Below are positions 32,323 to 38,851 of a DNA stretch of 51,538 nucleotides, piece after piece. The notes under the pieces are model-generated. The model saw nothing but the letters and a program-made list of their open reading frames with translations. It was not told the DNA's origin and searched no databases. The stretch is taken from assembly GCA_949291655.1 (NCBI GenBank), contig CASEWT010000003.1, forward strand, positions 1 to 51,538. The letters run 5' to 3'. How positions within the stretch are numbered: the first letter of the stretch is position 1; every line of letters begins with the position of its first letter. The DNA comes from an uncultured Bacillota bacterium. Its GTDB lineage: Bacteria > Bacillota_I > Bacilli_A > RFN20 > CAG-826. The position numbers and the translations under genes are program-made.

Positions 32323-32391
32323 CAAAAGAAAAAAGGCCAATGGCCTTAGACAGCTGGACCGCGCCGTGGGAACTTCCGTCGAGATCCAGCC
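32323..32391 (-). ncRNA. Candidate small structured RNA or leader element
   Basis: Minus strand: an 8-bp stem closes a 22-nt apical region (arms 32383-32390 and 32353-32360, GCTGGATC with GGTCCAGC, one G-U pair). Five nt later comes AAGGCC-att-GGCCTT with a run of T residues (32323-32347), an intrinsic terminator. A TTATAT hexamer at 32398-32403 would start transcription at the base of the first stem; no good -35 is seen. The element ends just before the promoter of the gene at 32268, so it is a separate ~70-nt RNA or an upstream regulatory leader. Confidence 0.4.
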
Positions 32392-32463
32392 GTCACCATA
32401 TAAAAGCGAGGGGTTTCCTTTTTATTGGCAAAAGGGGAAATTTAGATAATCTCCCTTCGATCG

Positions 32464-32493
32464 AAAAAGCCGCCCGTAGGATCGTGGGGCGGC
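32464..32493 (-). terminator. Terminator after the PIN-domain gene
   Basis: Minus strand GCCGCCC-cacgatcctac-GGGCGGC followed by TTTTT, seven bases past the stop. Confidence 0.85.
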
Positions 32494-32499
32494 TTTCCC

Positions 32500-34155
32500 T
32501 TACTTGGACGGGGATTTGAGGTCGCGGATGGCCTTTTGGAGGCCCCGGACCGTGTAATTGAGATCTTTCAGTTCCGATTGCTTGAGAGTCCGGACCAAGG
32601 CCTCTTGGGCTTTGAGGTCCCGGAGCTTGCTCTCGAGGGGATAGGTCGGATTGTTGATCTTGGCCTTGAGGTCGCGGTCAGCAGCAAGGGCTTGCTCGTA
32701 GGAAGGGCTATGGACGGCCTTCCGGCCCGGATGGGGCTTATTGGCCGTAGCCTTGGGGGCAGCGGCTTTCGGGGCTTCCGCTTTGGGACTCGCCTGCGGG
32801 CCTTTTTGGGAAGTCGGCTTCTTGCCCGAGAGGGCTTCTTTTTTCGGGGAAACTTCTTTCGACGGGGCCGAAGGCGCTTTGGCCGACTCCGGTTTCGGGG
32901 CTTCCTCGAGGGTCACCCGATAGTCGCCTTGGTTCTTCTCGATGTGGAAGAGCAGCTTCTTGACCGTGGCATCCTTCTTGCTTCCGGCCTCGAGGAGAGC
33001 CACTTCGTGGACAAGCTTCGAGAAATCGGAATTGACGAGGTCGTGGGGTCCGTGGACGGCGGCGACATAGGGAACCCCGTCGTCGCGAATCATTGTGCCA
33101 TAGCGCCCAAGAAGGTCCTTGAGGGCCGAGATGAAGGTGTCGCCTTTGCCGAAGGGAGCCCGCTTTTTGGGGGCTTCCGGGGCCGGGGCTGGCTTAGCGT
33201 CCGGACGGGCCTTAGGAGCCGGAGCGGCGCTTTGGAGAGCGGGCTTGGCTTCCTTCTCGGAAGAGACTGGCTTTTCCTCGAGGCTCTTCTCTTGGAGAGC
33301 GATGACCTCAGCCTTGGCCTTCAGGAGATCGTCAGGTCCGTATAGCAGCTTCCAGGAGGAAATGTCGGAGGCGCTATAGGGCCCGAGATTCTTGAGCTGG
33401 CGGTCGAGATCGTCGAGCTTTCGGGCCAAGGGATAAGTCGAATTGTGGATATTGCTGGAAATGGCCCGGTCAAGCGTCTTGATATCGAGGGGCACCAAGG
33501 TCTTCGGCTCCTCTTTCTTGGTCGTTTGACGGGGCAAGGGTTGAGCTTCCCGAACGTTCTTTTCGGGGATTTTGGAAGGAAGGTTCCGGCTGCTCCTCAC
33601 GCTGCTGCGGGCTTGGCTTTGGTAAACGTTGCCTTTGTTCTCAAGGAGGTCCCCAAAGGGGTCAACCTTATAGACGTTCACGAACTTGCCGCGCTGGCTG
33701 TCGAGGTTATTGAGGTTTCGGACATCGTCGGCCAATTGCTTGTCCTGGCTGATGAGAATGATTTTCTTGTTGATTCTCTGGGCCGATATCGAGGCATAGA
33801 TGGCCGGATCGGCAAAGTCTTCCGTGCTCCGCACCCTTTCTATCGTGAAGAGCTTGTTGCCTTTTTTGTCGAGCTTCAGAAAGCGAAGGGCCCGCTTGGC
33901 GTCGATCCGCAGCTCAAGCGTCTCTCCCCTCTTGGCGTGTTTCTCGAGTTCGCTGACGACTTGGCCAACCACGATGAACTCGGGACGATGGTCTTCGAAG
34001 TACTCCGTCGACAGGTTCAAGGTGTCGAGGAAGGGGCCGAAGCTTTCTTCCATGAGGGAACAGGTATCGATGTAGCAGAGGTCGATTCCGGACAGGAATT
34101 TAGCCAGCTTCGAAGCCTTCGTTTCCTCGGTGAATTCTTTTCTTTCGATGGTTAT
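32500..34155 (-). CDS. PIN-domain protein with Pro/Ala/Lys-rich linkers and a duplicated helical module; non-canonical start
   Basis: PIN domains are metal-dependent RNases. All landmarks are present if translation starts upstream of the first ATG (34053): D30 in YIDTCSLMEES, a Glu in VVSELEKHAK, an Asp in FADPAIYASI and another in ILISQDKQLA. The first ATG would delete D30. Upstream the frame is open but has no ATG, GTG, TTG or CTG before a TGA; ATA at 34153-34155 follows GAAAGGA by 5 nt and is the best candidate. The rest has two copies of a helical module (NSTYPLARKLDDLDRQ and NPTYPLESKLRDLKAQ) joined by long Lys/Ala/Pro linkers and a central ~100-residue domain around FISALKDLLGRYG. Cytoplasmic; target unknown. 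Confidence 0.7.
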   Translation of the reverse strand: MTIERKEFTEETKASKLAKFLSGIDLCYIDTCSLMEESFGPFLDTLNLSTEYFEDHRPEFIVVGQVVSELEKHAKRGETLELRIDAKRALRFLKLDKKGNKLFTIERVRSTEDFADPAIYASISAQRINKKIILISQDKQLADDVRNLNNLDSQRGKFVNVYKVDPFGDLLENKGNVYQSQARSSVRSSRNLPSKIPEKNVREAQPLPRQTTKKEEPKTLVPLDIKTLDRAISSNIHNSTYPLARKLDDLDRQLKNLGPYSASDISSWKLLYGPDDLLKAKAEVIALQEKSLEEKPVSSEKEAKPALQSAAPAPKARPDAKPAPAPEAPKKRAPFGKGDTFISALKDLLGRYGTMIRDDGVPYVAAVHGPHDLVNSDFSKLVHEVALLEAGSKKDATVKKLLFHIEKNQGDYRVTLEEAPKPESAKAPSAPSKEVSPKKEALSGKKPTSQKGPQASPKAEAPKAAAPKATANKPHPGRKAVHSPSYEQALAADRDLKAKINNPTYPLESKLRDLKAQEALVRTLKQSELKDLNYTVRGLQKAIRDLKSPSK

Positions 34156-34184
34156 TGTTTTCCTTTCTTTTCCTCCTGCTGGTA

Positions 34185-34190
34185 ATGATA
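34185..34190 (-). promoter_or_regulatory. -10 box of the PIN-domain gene
   Basis: Minus strand TATCAT preceded by TG. The predicted +1 falls right before AGCAGGAGG, leaving a leader of about 25 nt to the ATA codon. The -35 region is not clear. Confidence 0.45.
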
Positions 34191-34253
34191 CAGCAAATCA
34201 AAGAGATGGGCACCGCCTTCGTTTTGGCAAGCCAGAAGCGGCAAATAGGATTA

Positions 34254-34267
34254 TGAAACCGTTTTCA
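34254..34267. promoter_or_regulatory. LacI/CcpA-type operator (cre-like)
   Basis: TGAAACCGTTTTCA matches the catabolite-responsive element pattern TGWAARCGYTWNCA at 13 of 14 positions. It lies between the PIN gene and the 46-residue peptide gene. Confidence 0.6.
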
Positions 34268-34337
34268 AAACAGTGAAAGAAATGCTTGTTTCGATGCCAT
34301 CACAGGTTTTAAAGATAGCCAAAACTACCGATATTTT

Positions 34338-34366
34338 CTGAAAGCGCTTAATGTAAGCACTTTCTG
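34338..34366. promoter_or_regulatory. 29-bp palindrome of two cre-like half sites
   Basis: Arms CTGAAAGCGCTTA and TAAGCACTTTCTG around ATG; 11 of 13 positions are complementary. The left arm is itself close to a cre/LacI operator (TGAAAGCGCTTAAT). It ends 24 bp upstream of the -35 box of the peptide gene. Confidence 0.55.
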
Positions 34367-34390
34367 TAAGAGGTTTCATAGAAACCCGTC

Positions 34391-34441
34391 TTGAATGGCT
34401 TTTCGAACCCTCTATATTGTGGGCGTTCCCGCAAGGGGACG
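34391..34441 (+). promoter_or_regulatory. Promoter and 5'-terminal GNRA hairpin of the small peptide gene
   Basis: TTGAAT (34391-34396), 16-nt spacer, TATATT (34413-34418), so +1 is near 34425. CGTTCCC-gcaa-GGGGACG (34424-34441) then places a stem with a GCAA tetraloop at the extreme 5' end of the mRNA, a layout known to protect transcripts from decay. Confidence 0.6.
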
Positions 34442-34466
34442 ATTGGAAAAGGAGGTAGAATCCACG

Positions 34467-34607
34467 ATGTTCTTTTACAAGAAAGACGATTCCGCCCTCG
34501 AGACCCAAGAAGGCGCGGCCTACAGCGAAAAGCTGGCCGAGCTCGCCGAACAAGGTCCGATCTTCGGAAACGACGACCAGAACGAAATCACCATCATCGA
34601 GTTCTAA
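34467..34607 (+). CDS. 46-residue acidic peptide, unknown
   Basis: Small gene with every sign of being real: AAAGGAGGT 9-10 nt before the ATG, a promoter, a 5' stabilising hairpin, a terminator 25 nt past the stop, and nearby LacI/CcpA-type operators. The peptide starts MFFYKKDDSALETQEG, has a short amphipathic helix (YSEKLAELAE) and ends in EITIIEF, a hydrophobic-acidic tail. It has no signal peptide, no Cys and no membrane segment. I do not recognise it. Options include a small regulatory protein, an antitoxin-like or chaperone-like peptide, or a starvation-induced abundant peptide. Nothing in the next gene (HTH-membrane protein, own promoter) shows dependence on it. Confidence 0.7.
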   Translation: MFFYKKDDSALETQEGAAYSEKLAELAEQGPIFGNDDQNEITIIEF

Positions 34608-34631
34608 TTATTGTTTTTCACGGAATCGCAG

Positions 34632-34653
34632 CCGCCCCACGGGGCGGTTTTTT
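34632..34653 (+). terminator. Terminator of the small peptide gene
   Basis: CCGCCC-cacg-GGGCGG followed by six T residues. Confidence 0.92.
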
Positions 34654-34704
34654 CTACCGCGAACTTTCCTTTTCTCCCCGCGATAACTATTATCCTTGTT
34701 GCCA

Positions 34705-35343
34705 ATGATAGATTTGACGCCGACCGTCGGGCGGAACCTCGCCCTCCTAAGAAAGCATCGGGGCTTGACCCAGGGCCAGCTCGCCGAGCGCTTTGCCTAT
34801 AGCGACAAGGCCATCTCGAAATGGGAACGGGGCGAGGCCCTCCCGGACCTCAATACCCTTTTCGAACTTGCCGACTTCTACGGGGTGACCCTCGATTTCC
34901 TGACCCATCCCCAAAGCGAAGCCACCCTACGGGAAATCGGACGGAACGACCCGCGGAAGGTCATGTCGAACCGGATCATCATCACCCTCCTTGCCATGCT
35001 GACCATTTGGACATTCGCGACGATTCTCTTCGTGAGCGACCTCATCATGAAAACCGCTTGGAGCGGGTGGATGGCCTTCGTCTGGGCCGTCCCGGCATCC
35101 TTCCTCCTTCTCCTGCCCTTCAACCACATTTGGGGCAAGAAAGAGTGGCTTTTCCCTCTCGCGACGACATTCATCTGGACCCTCCTCATCGCCGTTTACG
35201 TCGAAATGGGCCTCGACATCGCGGACAACGCCGGATGGGAGCTCGGCTACGTCCTCATCCTCGGCCTACCGATTACCGCCATAGGCTTTCTCGTCCACCG
35301 TTACCGAATGCAAAAGAAACGTTCGCAAGAAGAAGGGGAATGA
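34705..35343 (+). CDS. XRE-type HTH regulator fused to a four-helix membrane domain
   Basis: Residues ~5-60 are a Cro/C1-type helix-turn-helix (VGRNLALLRKHRGLTQGQLAERF ... AISKWERGEALPD ... LADFYGVTLDFL), followed after a short linker by four transmembrane segments (about 95-115, 120-142, 150-165 and 178-195) and a basic tail. Such membrane-tethered XRE proteins are common in Firmicutes and may sense envelope or small hydrophobic signals. Start: ATG 34705 has no Shine-Dalgarno; TATTAT at 34688-34693 would start transcription only ~5 nt before it, so the mRNA is leaderless or nearly so. A TTG at 34696 is less likely. 213 residues; the gene has its own terminator. Confidence 0.85.
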   Translation: MIDLTPTVGRNLALLRKHRGLTQGQLAERFAYSDKAISKWERGEALPDLNTLFELADFYGVTLDFLTHPQSEATLREIGRNDPRKVMSNRIIITLLAMLTIWTFATILFVSDLIMKTAWSGWMAFVWAVPASFLLLLPFNHIWGKKEWLFPLATTFIWTLLIAVYVEMGLDIADNAGWELGYVLILGLPITAIGFLVHRYRMQKKRSQEEGE

Positions 35344-35351
35344 AAATAGAG

Positions 35352-35375
35352 GCCGCAAAAGCGGCTTCTTTTTTC
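35352..35375 (+). terminator. Terminator after the HTH-membrane gene
   Basis: GCCGC-aaaa-GCGGC followed by TTCTTTTTT. The convergent esterase gene ends just beyond it. Confidence 0.85.
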
Positions 35376-35384
35376 TAATTATTG

Positions 35385-36254
35385 CTAGAAGGAGGCAAGG
35401 AAACGCTCACTATTGAAGCGCGCAGCCCGAGCCTCTTCGGTATCGACGTCCAAGTGAAACACGTGCTTTAGCGGCGCTTCCTTCCCGACGAAGTCGTCGA
35501 AGAAAAGCGGCACTCCAGCTTCCTCGAGGCGCTTCTTGAAAGGAGGATTCTCGGCTCGGAGGAAGTCCCCATCGGAAGTCATGAGATACGTCGGCGGGAA
35601 CGCTGGCCCGATATGGCGGACCGTCAAAAAGCGCGGATCGTCCTTCTTGCGGAAACGGGGCAGGAAGTAACGCCACATCCACCACGTCTGAGAGACTTCC
35701 GAGGTCCCGAGGTTTCCGTAGAGCCCGCAATTGAGCGATAGCCCATTGACCGGGAGATCGAGCCGAAGCCCCGGGAACAGCTTCCGATATTCCGGGCTCG
35801 ACTGCACGAGGCCGTAGAGATAGGAGAGATTCGCCCCGGCCGAATCGCCATACAAATAGACATGCCCCAAATCGGCACCCCACTCCTTCCAATGCTCCTT
35901 GGCGAACGAGAGAACCTCGTCGAGGCAATGGAGTTGAGTCGGGAAGCGGCTACCCGGAGCCAGGGGGTAGTTGAAGCAAAGGACGACGTAGCCATCGTGG
36001 GCGAGGGCCTTCGCGTACCGCGAATAGATTTCCTTCGTTCCGTAAAGGTAGCCGCCGCCATGGACGACGACGATGGTCGGCAAGAGGCCGGGAATGTCCT
36101 TCCGATAGACATCCAGTTGGCCCCATTTGCCGTAACGCCGATCGTAGGTGAGACTTTTCCACTCCTTCAAATCGGTCGGCAAGGGCTTGCCGGCATCCCG
36201 CTTTGTATCGGATTTGAGGCAGCCTTTTCCAAACAGGTAATTGATGAGGGCCAT
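35385..36254 (-). CDS. Alpha/beta-hydrolase esterase (hormone-sensitive-lipase-like)
   Basis: A carboxylesterase/lipase acting on short acyl esters is expected. The oxyanion motif HGGG (in VVVHGGGYLYGTKE), the nucleophile elbow GDSAG (in YLYGDSAGANLSY), an Asp in TSDGDFLRAEN and a His in KHVFHLD give the full Ser-Asp-His triad of the HSL family. No signal peptide, so cytoplasmic. Length 289 is normal. Start: ATG with AAGGAGGAA 5-6 nt upstream and a TATATT box (36274-36279) about 20 nt before it. Substrate cannot be read from the sequence; acetyl groups on imported sugars are possible given the glycan genes, but unproven. Confidence 0.9.
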   Translation of the reverse strand: MALINYLFGKGCLKSDTKRDAGKPLPTDLKEWKSLTYDRRYGKWGQLDVYRKDIPGLLPTIVVVHGGGYLYGTKEIYSRYAKALAHDGYVVLCFNYPLAPGSRFPTQLHCLDEVLSFAKEHWKEWGADLGHVYLYGDSAGANLSYLYGLVQSSPEYRKLFPGLRLDLPVNGLSLNCGLYGNLGTSEVSQTWWMWRYFLPRFRKKDDPRFLTVRHIGPAFPPTYLMTSDGDFLRAENPPFKKRLEEAGVPLFFDDFVGKEAPLKHVFHLDVDTEEARAARFNSERFLASF

Positions 36255-36286
36255 GGCAATTCCTCCTTCCCTAAATATAAACCAAA

Positions 36287-36307
36287 GGCCCGGACAAAAG
36301 CCGGGCC
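36287..36307 (-). terminator. Terminator after clpB
   Basis: Minus strand GGCCCGG-cttttgt-CCGGGCC followed by TTTGGTTTATATTT. Its tail overlaps the -10 region (TATATT, 36274-36279) of the esterase promoter. Confidence 0.65.
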
Positions 36308-36311
36308 TCGT

Positions 36312-38423
36312 CTATTTGAGGAGCAGCCCTTCCTTCTTGTCGAAGGAGAGAATGTACTTCTTTTCGGTCGAGAGGTTTCCTTCGACGATCTTAGTCGCCA
36401 GGTAAGTCTCGATTTTGTCGGAGATGAACCGCTTGAGGGGGCGGGCGCCGAATTTCGGGGAGTAAGCCGTCTCAAGGACATAGTCGACGATCGATTCGTC
36501 GAAGTCGACCACGTAGTAGCGCTCGGCAAGGCGCTTCCCCAGTTCGGAAAGCATTTTCTTGACGATAAGGCGCTGCATCGACTTGTCGAGCGGATTGAAG
36601 AAGACAATCTCGTCGATCCGGTTGAGGAATTCGGGCTTGAAGGTTTGATGAAGGAGGGGCTCCACCATTTCCCGATGCCCCTCGAGGATGAAGTCGCTCC
36701 CGAGGTTGCTCGTCATGATGATGATGGTGTTCTTGAAGTCGATGAGGCGGCCTTGGCTATCGGTCAAACGGCCTTCGTCGAGAATCTGAAGGAGGAGGTT
36801 GTAGACCTCCGGATTGGCCTTCTCGATTTCATCGAACAGAACGATTGAATAAGGGTTCCGCCTAACCTTTTCGGTCAGTTGGCCCCCTTCCTCGTAACCG
36901 ACATAGCCGGGCGGGGCCCCGATAAGGCGGCTGACCGAGTACTTTTCCATGTACTCGGACATGTCGATCCTGATGATGTTGCTTTCGTTGTCGAAGAGGG
37001 CTTCGGCCAAAGCCTTGCTGACCTCCGTTTTCCCAACGCCGGTCGGCCCGAGGAAAAGGAAGCTTCCGATCGGGCGATTCGGGTTTTGGATCCCGGCCCG
37101 CTGGCGGAGGATGGCATTGGAAACCAAGGTGACAGCCTCATCTTGCCCAATGACCCGCTTCTCGAGGGTCGCCTTGAGGTCGAGGACCTTCTCACGGTCG
37201 CCTTTCTCGATGCGGCTGACCGGGATATTGGTCATCCGCGACACGATTTTGGCAATGAGATCTTCGTCGACCACCTCGTTGACAAGGCGGTCTTCCTCCT
37301 TGCCCTTGCTGGCAACCTGATTCAGGCGCTTCTCCATCTCCGGTATCGTCTGATATTGGAGGCGGGAGGCGTTTTCGTAATCGCCGCGAGCAAAATACGT
37401 CTGCAAATCGAACTTGGCTTTCTCGATTTTGCCTTTGAGGTCCTTGGCATCCTTGATTTCGGCCTTCTCGACTTCCCACTTCTTGGAGAGCTCGTCGAAC
37501 TTGGCCTTGCAGCTTGCGAGGTCTTTCTCGAGGTCTTCGAGGCGGCGCTTGCTCGACTCGTCGGTTTCCTTTTTGAGATTCACCCGTTCGACCTCAAGCT
37601 GGCGCATCTTGCGATTGACCTCGTCTAACTCGACCGGCATCGACTCGATTTCGACCTTGATGGTCGCGCACGCCTCGTCGACGAGGTCAATGGCCTTGTC
37701 GGGAAGGAAGCGGCTCGTGATGTAGCGGTTCGAAAGGACGGCGGCGGCCACGAGGGCTCCGTCGGTTATTTCGACGCCGTGGTAGGACTCGAAGCGTTCC
37801 TTGAGTCCGCGAAGAATAGAGACCGTGTCTTCGACGGTCGGCTCCCCGACCATCACCGGCTGGAAACGCCGTTCAAGGGCGCGGTCCTTTTCGATGTAGT
37901 TGCGGTATTCGTTGAGGGTCGTCGCCCCGATGCAATCGATCTCCCCGCGTGCCAATAGAGGCTTGAGCATGTTCGAGGCATCCATGGCCCCGTCGGTCCG
38001 GCCAGCTCCGACGATCAAGTGGATCTCGTCGATGAAAAGAATGATCTTCCCGTTGCTGTCCTTGATTTTGTTGAGGACGGCCTTGAGCCGCTCCTCGAAC
38101 TCGCCGCGGTATTTCGCTCCCGCCAAAAGAGCTCCCATGTCGAGCTCATAGACTTCCTTGTCCTTCAAAGAGGAGGGAACATCGTCTTTGACGATCCGTT
38201 CGGCAAGGCCTTCCACGATGGCGGTCTTGCCAACGCCCGGCTCGCCCAAAAGGACGACGTTGTTCTTCGTCTTCCGGGCCAAGATCTGGATGACCTTCCG
38301 GATTTCGTCGTCGCGCCCAATGACCGGGTCGACTTTCCCTTTCTTCACGTCTTCGTTGATGTTCCGACCGAACTTCTGGAGGATGTTCTCGTCGTTTTGA
38401 TAATCCATCATTCCGTTATCCAT
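36312..38423 (-). CDS. clpB: ClpB disaggregase lacking the N-terminal domain
   Basis: Hsp100 hexamer that extracts polypeptides from aggregates with DnaK and small Hsps. NBD1 has Walker A GEPGVGKT (60-67) and Walker B ILFIDE (128-133). The pore loop is [12 protein letters not shown]. The coiled-coil M domain spans ~255-375. NBD2 has Walker A GPTGVGKT (459-466), the [13 protein letters not shown] pore loop and VLFDEIEKA. No ClpP-binding IGL-type loop is needed for this class. The protein starts only 35 residues before NBD1, so the ~150-residue substrate-binding N domain is absent (703 residues, compared with ~860). The start is secure: AAAGGAGG 8-9 nt upstream and a perfect CIRCE just beyond. 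Mycoplasma ClpB proteins also lack this domain. Confidence 0.95.
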   Translation of the reverse strand: MDNGMMDYQNDENILQKFGRNINEDVKKGKVDPVIGRDDEIRKVIQILARKTKNNVVLLGEPGVGKTAIVEGLAERIVKDDVPSSLKDKEVYELDMGALLAGAKYRGEFEERLKAVLNKIKDSNGKIILFIDEIHLIVGAGRTDGAMDASNMLKPLLARGEIDCIGATTLNEYRNYIEKDRALERRFQPVMVGEPTVEDTVSILRGLKERFESYHGVEITDGALVAAAVLSNRYITSRFLPDKAIDLVDEACATIKVEIESMPVELDEVNRKMRQLEVERVNLKKETDESSKRRLEDLEKDLASCKAKFDELSKKWEVEKAEIKDAKDLKGKIEKAKFDLQTYFARGDYENASRLQYQTIPEMEKRLNQVASKGKEEDRLVNEVVDEDLIAKIVSRMTNIPVSRIEKGDREKVLDLKATLEKRVIGQDEAVTLVSNAILRQRAGIQNPNRPIGSFLFLGPTGVGKTEVSKALAEALFDNESNIIRIDMSEYMEKYSVSRLIGAPPGYVGYEEGGQLTEKVRRNPYSIVLFDEIEKANPEVYNLLLQILDEGRLTDSQGRLIDFKNTIIIMTSNLGSDFILEGHREMVEPLLHQTFKPEFLNRIDEIVFFNPLDKSMQRLIVKKMLSELGKRLAERYYVVDFDESIVDYVLETAYSPKFGARPLKRFISDKIETYLATKIVEGNLSTEKKYILSFDKKEGLLLK

Positions 38424-38451
38424 AGGGCAAAACCTCCTTTGCGAGGCCTAC

Positions 38452-38492
38452 TCTATACCATCTCTTTAGCACTCGCAAGTGTTGAGTGCTAA
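38452..38492 (-). promoter_or_regulatory. clpB promoter with perfect CIRCE
   Basis: TTAGCACTC-gcaagtgtt-GAGTGCTAA (38466-38492) is a flawless CIRCE box. TATAGA (38452-38457, minus) is the -10; the -35 region lies inside the CIRCE, so HrcA binding would block RNA polymerase. It sits between the hypA stop and clpB. Confidence 0.9.
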
Positions 38493-38501
38493 TTATGTCT
38501 T

Positions 38502-38849
38502 TCAGTCGTCAGTTTCGATTTCGACAATCTCGAACTCCGTTCCGTCGATGGTGACGAAATCGTCTCGGGCACCGCATTTCGGGCATACCCGGTCGCTATC
38601 GGCAACAAGAAAAACGAAGCCGCATTTTCGGCAACGGCCGTGGGCTTTCCGCACGTTCAGTTTGAGCAGGCAATCCGCGTAAGGAGTTCCCTCCCTGGCC
38701 GCTTCCCAGCACTCGAGAAGAAAACGGGGAACGACCATCGAAGCCTCCCCCACGTCCAAAGTCACGGAAGAGAGGTGGTTTATCCCTTCCCGTTTCAAGA
38801 GGTCGTCGAGCGTCGACATGAGCTCGAAGCACAAGCCCATCTCGTGCAT
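38502..38849 (-). CDS. hypA: HypA nickel metallochaperone
   Basis: HypA delivers nickel with HypB to [NiFe]-hydrogenase precursors, or to urease in some species. The N-terminal MHE supplies the nickel-binding His2, which fixes the start. The zinc ribbon is C73-x2-C76 ... C89-x2-C92. 115 residues is standard. The start lies 3 nt after the stop of the large flavoprotein, with AAGGAAA upstream, so it is the last gene of hypB / flavoprotein / hypA. No hydrogenase or urease structural gene is in the window. Confidence 0.93.
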   Translation of the reverse strand: MHEMGLCFELMSTLDDLLKREGINHLSSVTLDVGEASMVVPRFLLECWEAAREGTPYADCLLKLNVRKAHGRCRKCGFVFLVADSDRVCPKCGARDDFVTIDGTEFEIVEIETDD

Positions 38850-38851
38850 GG

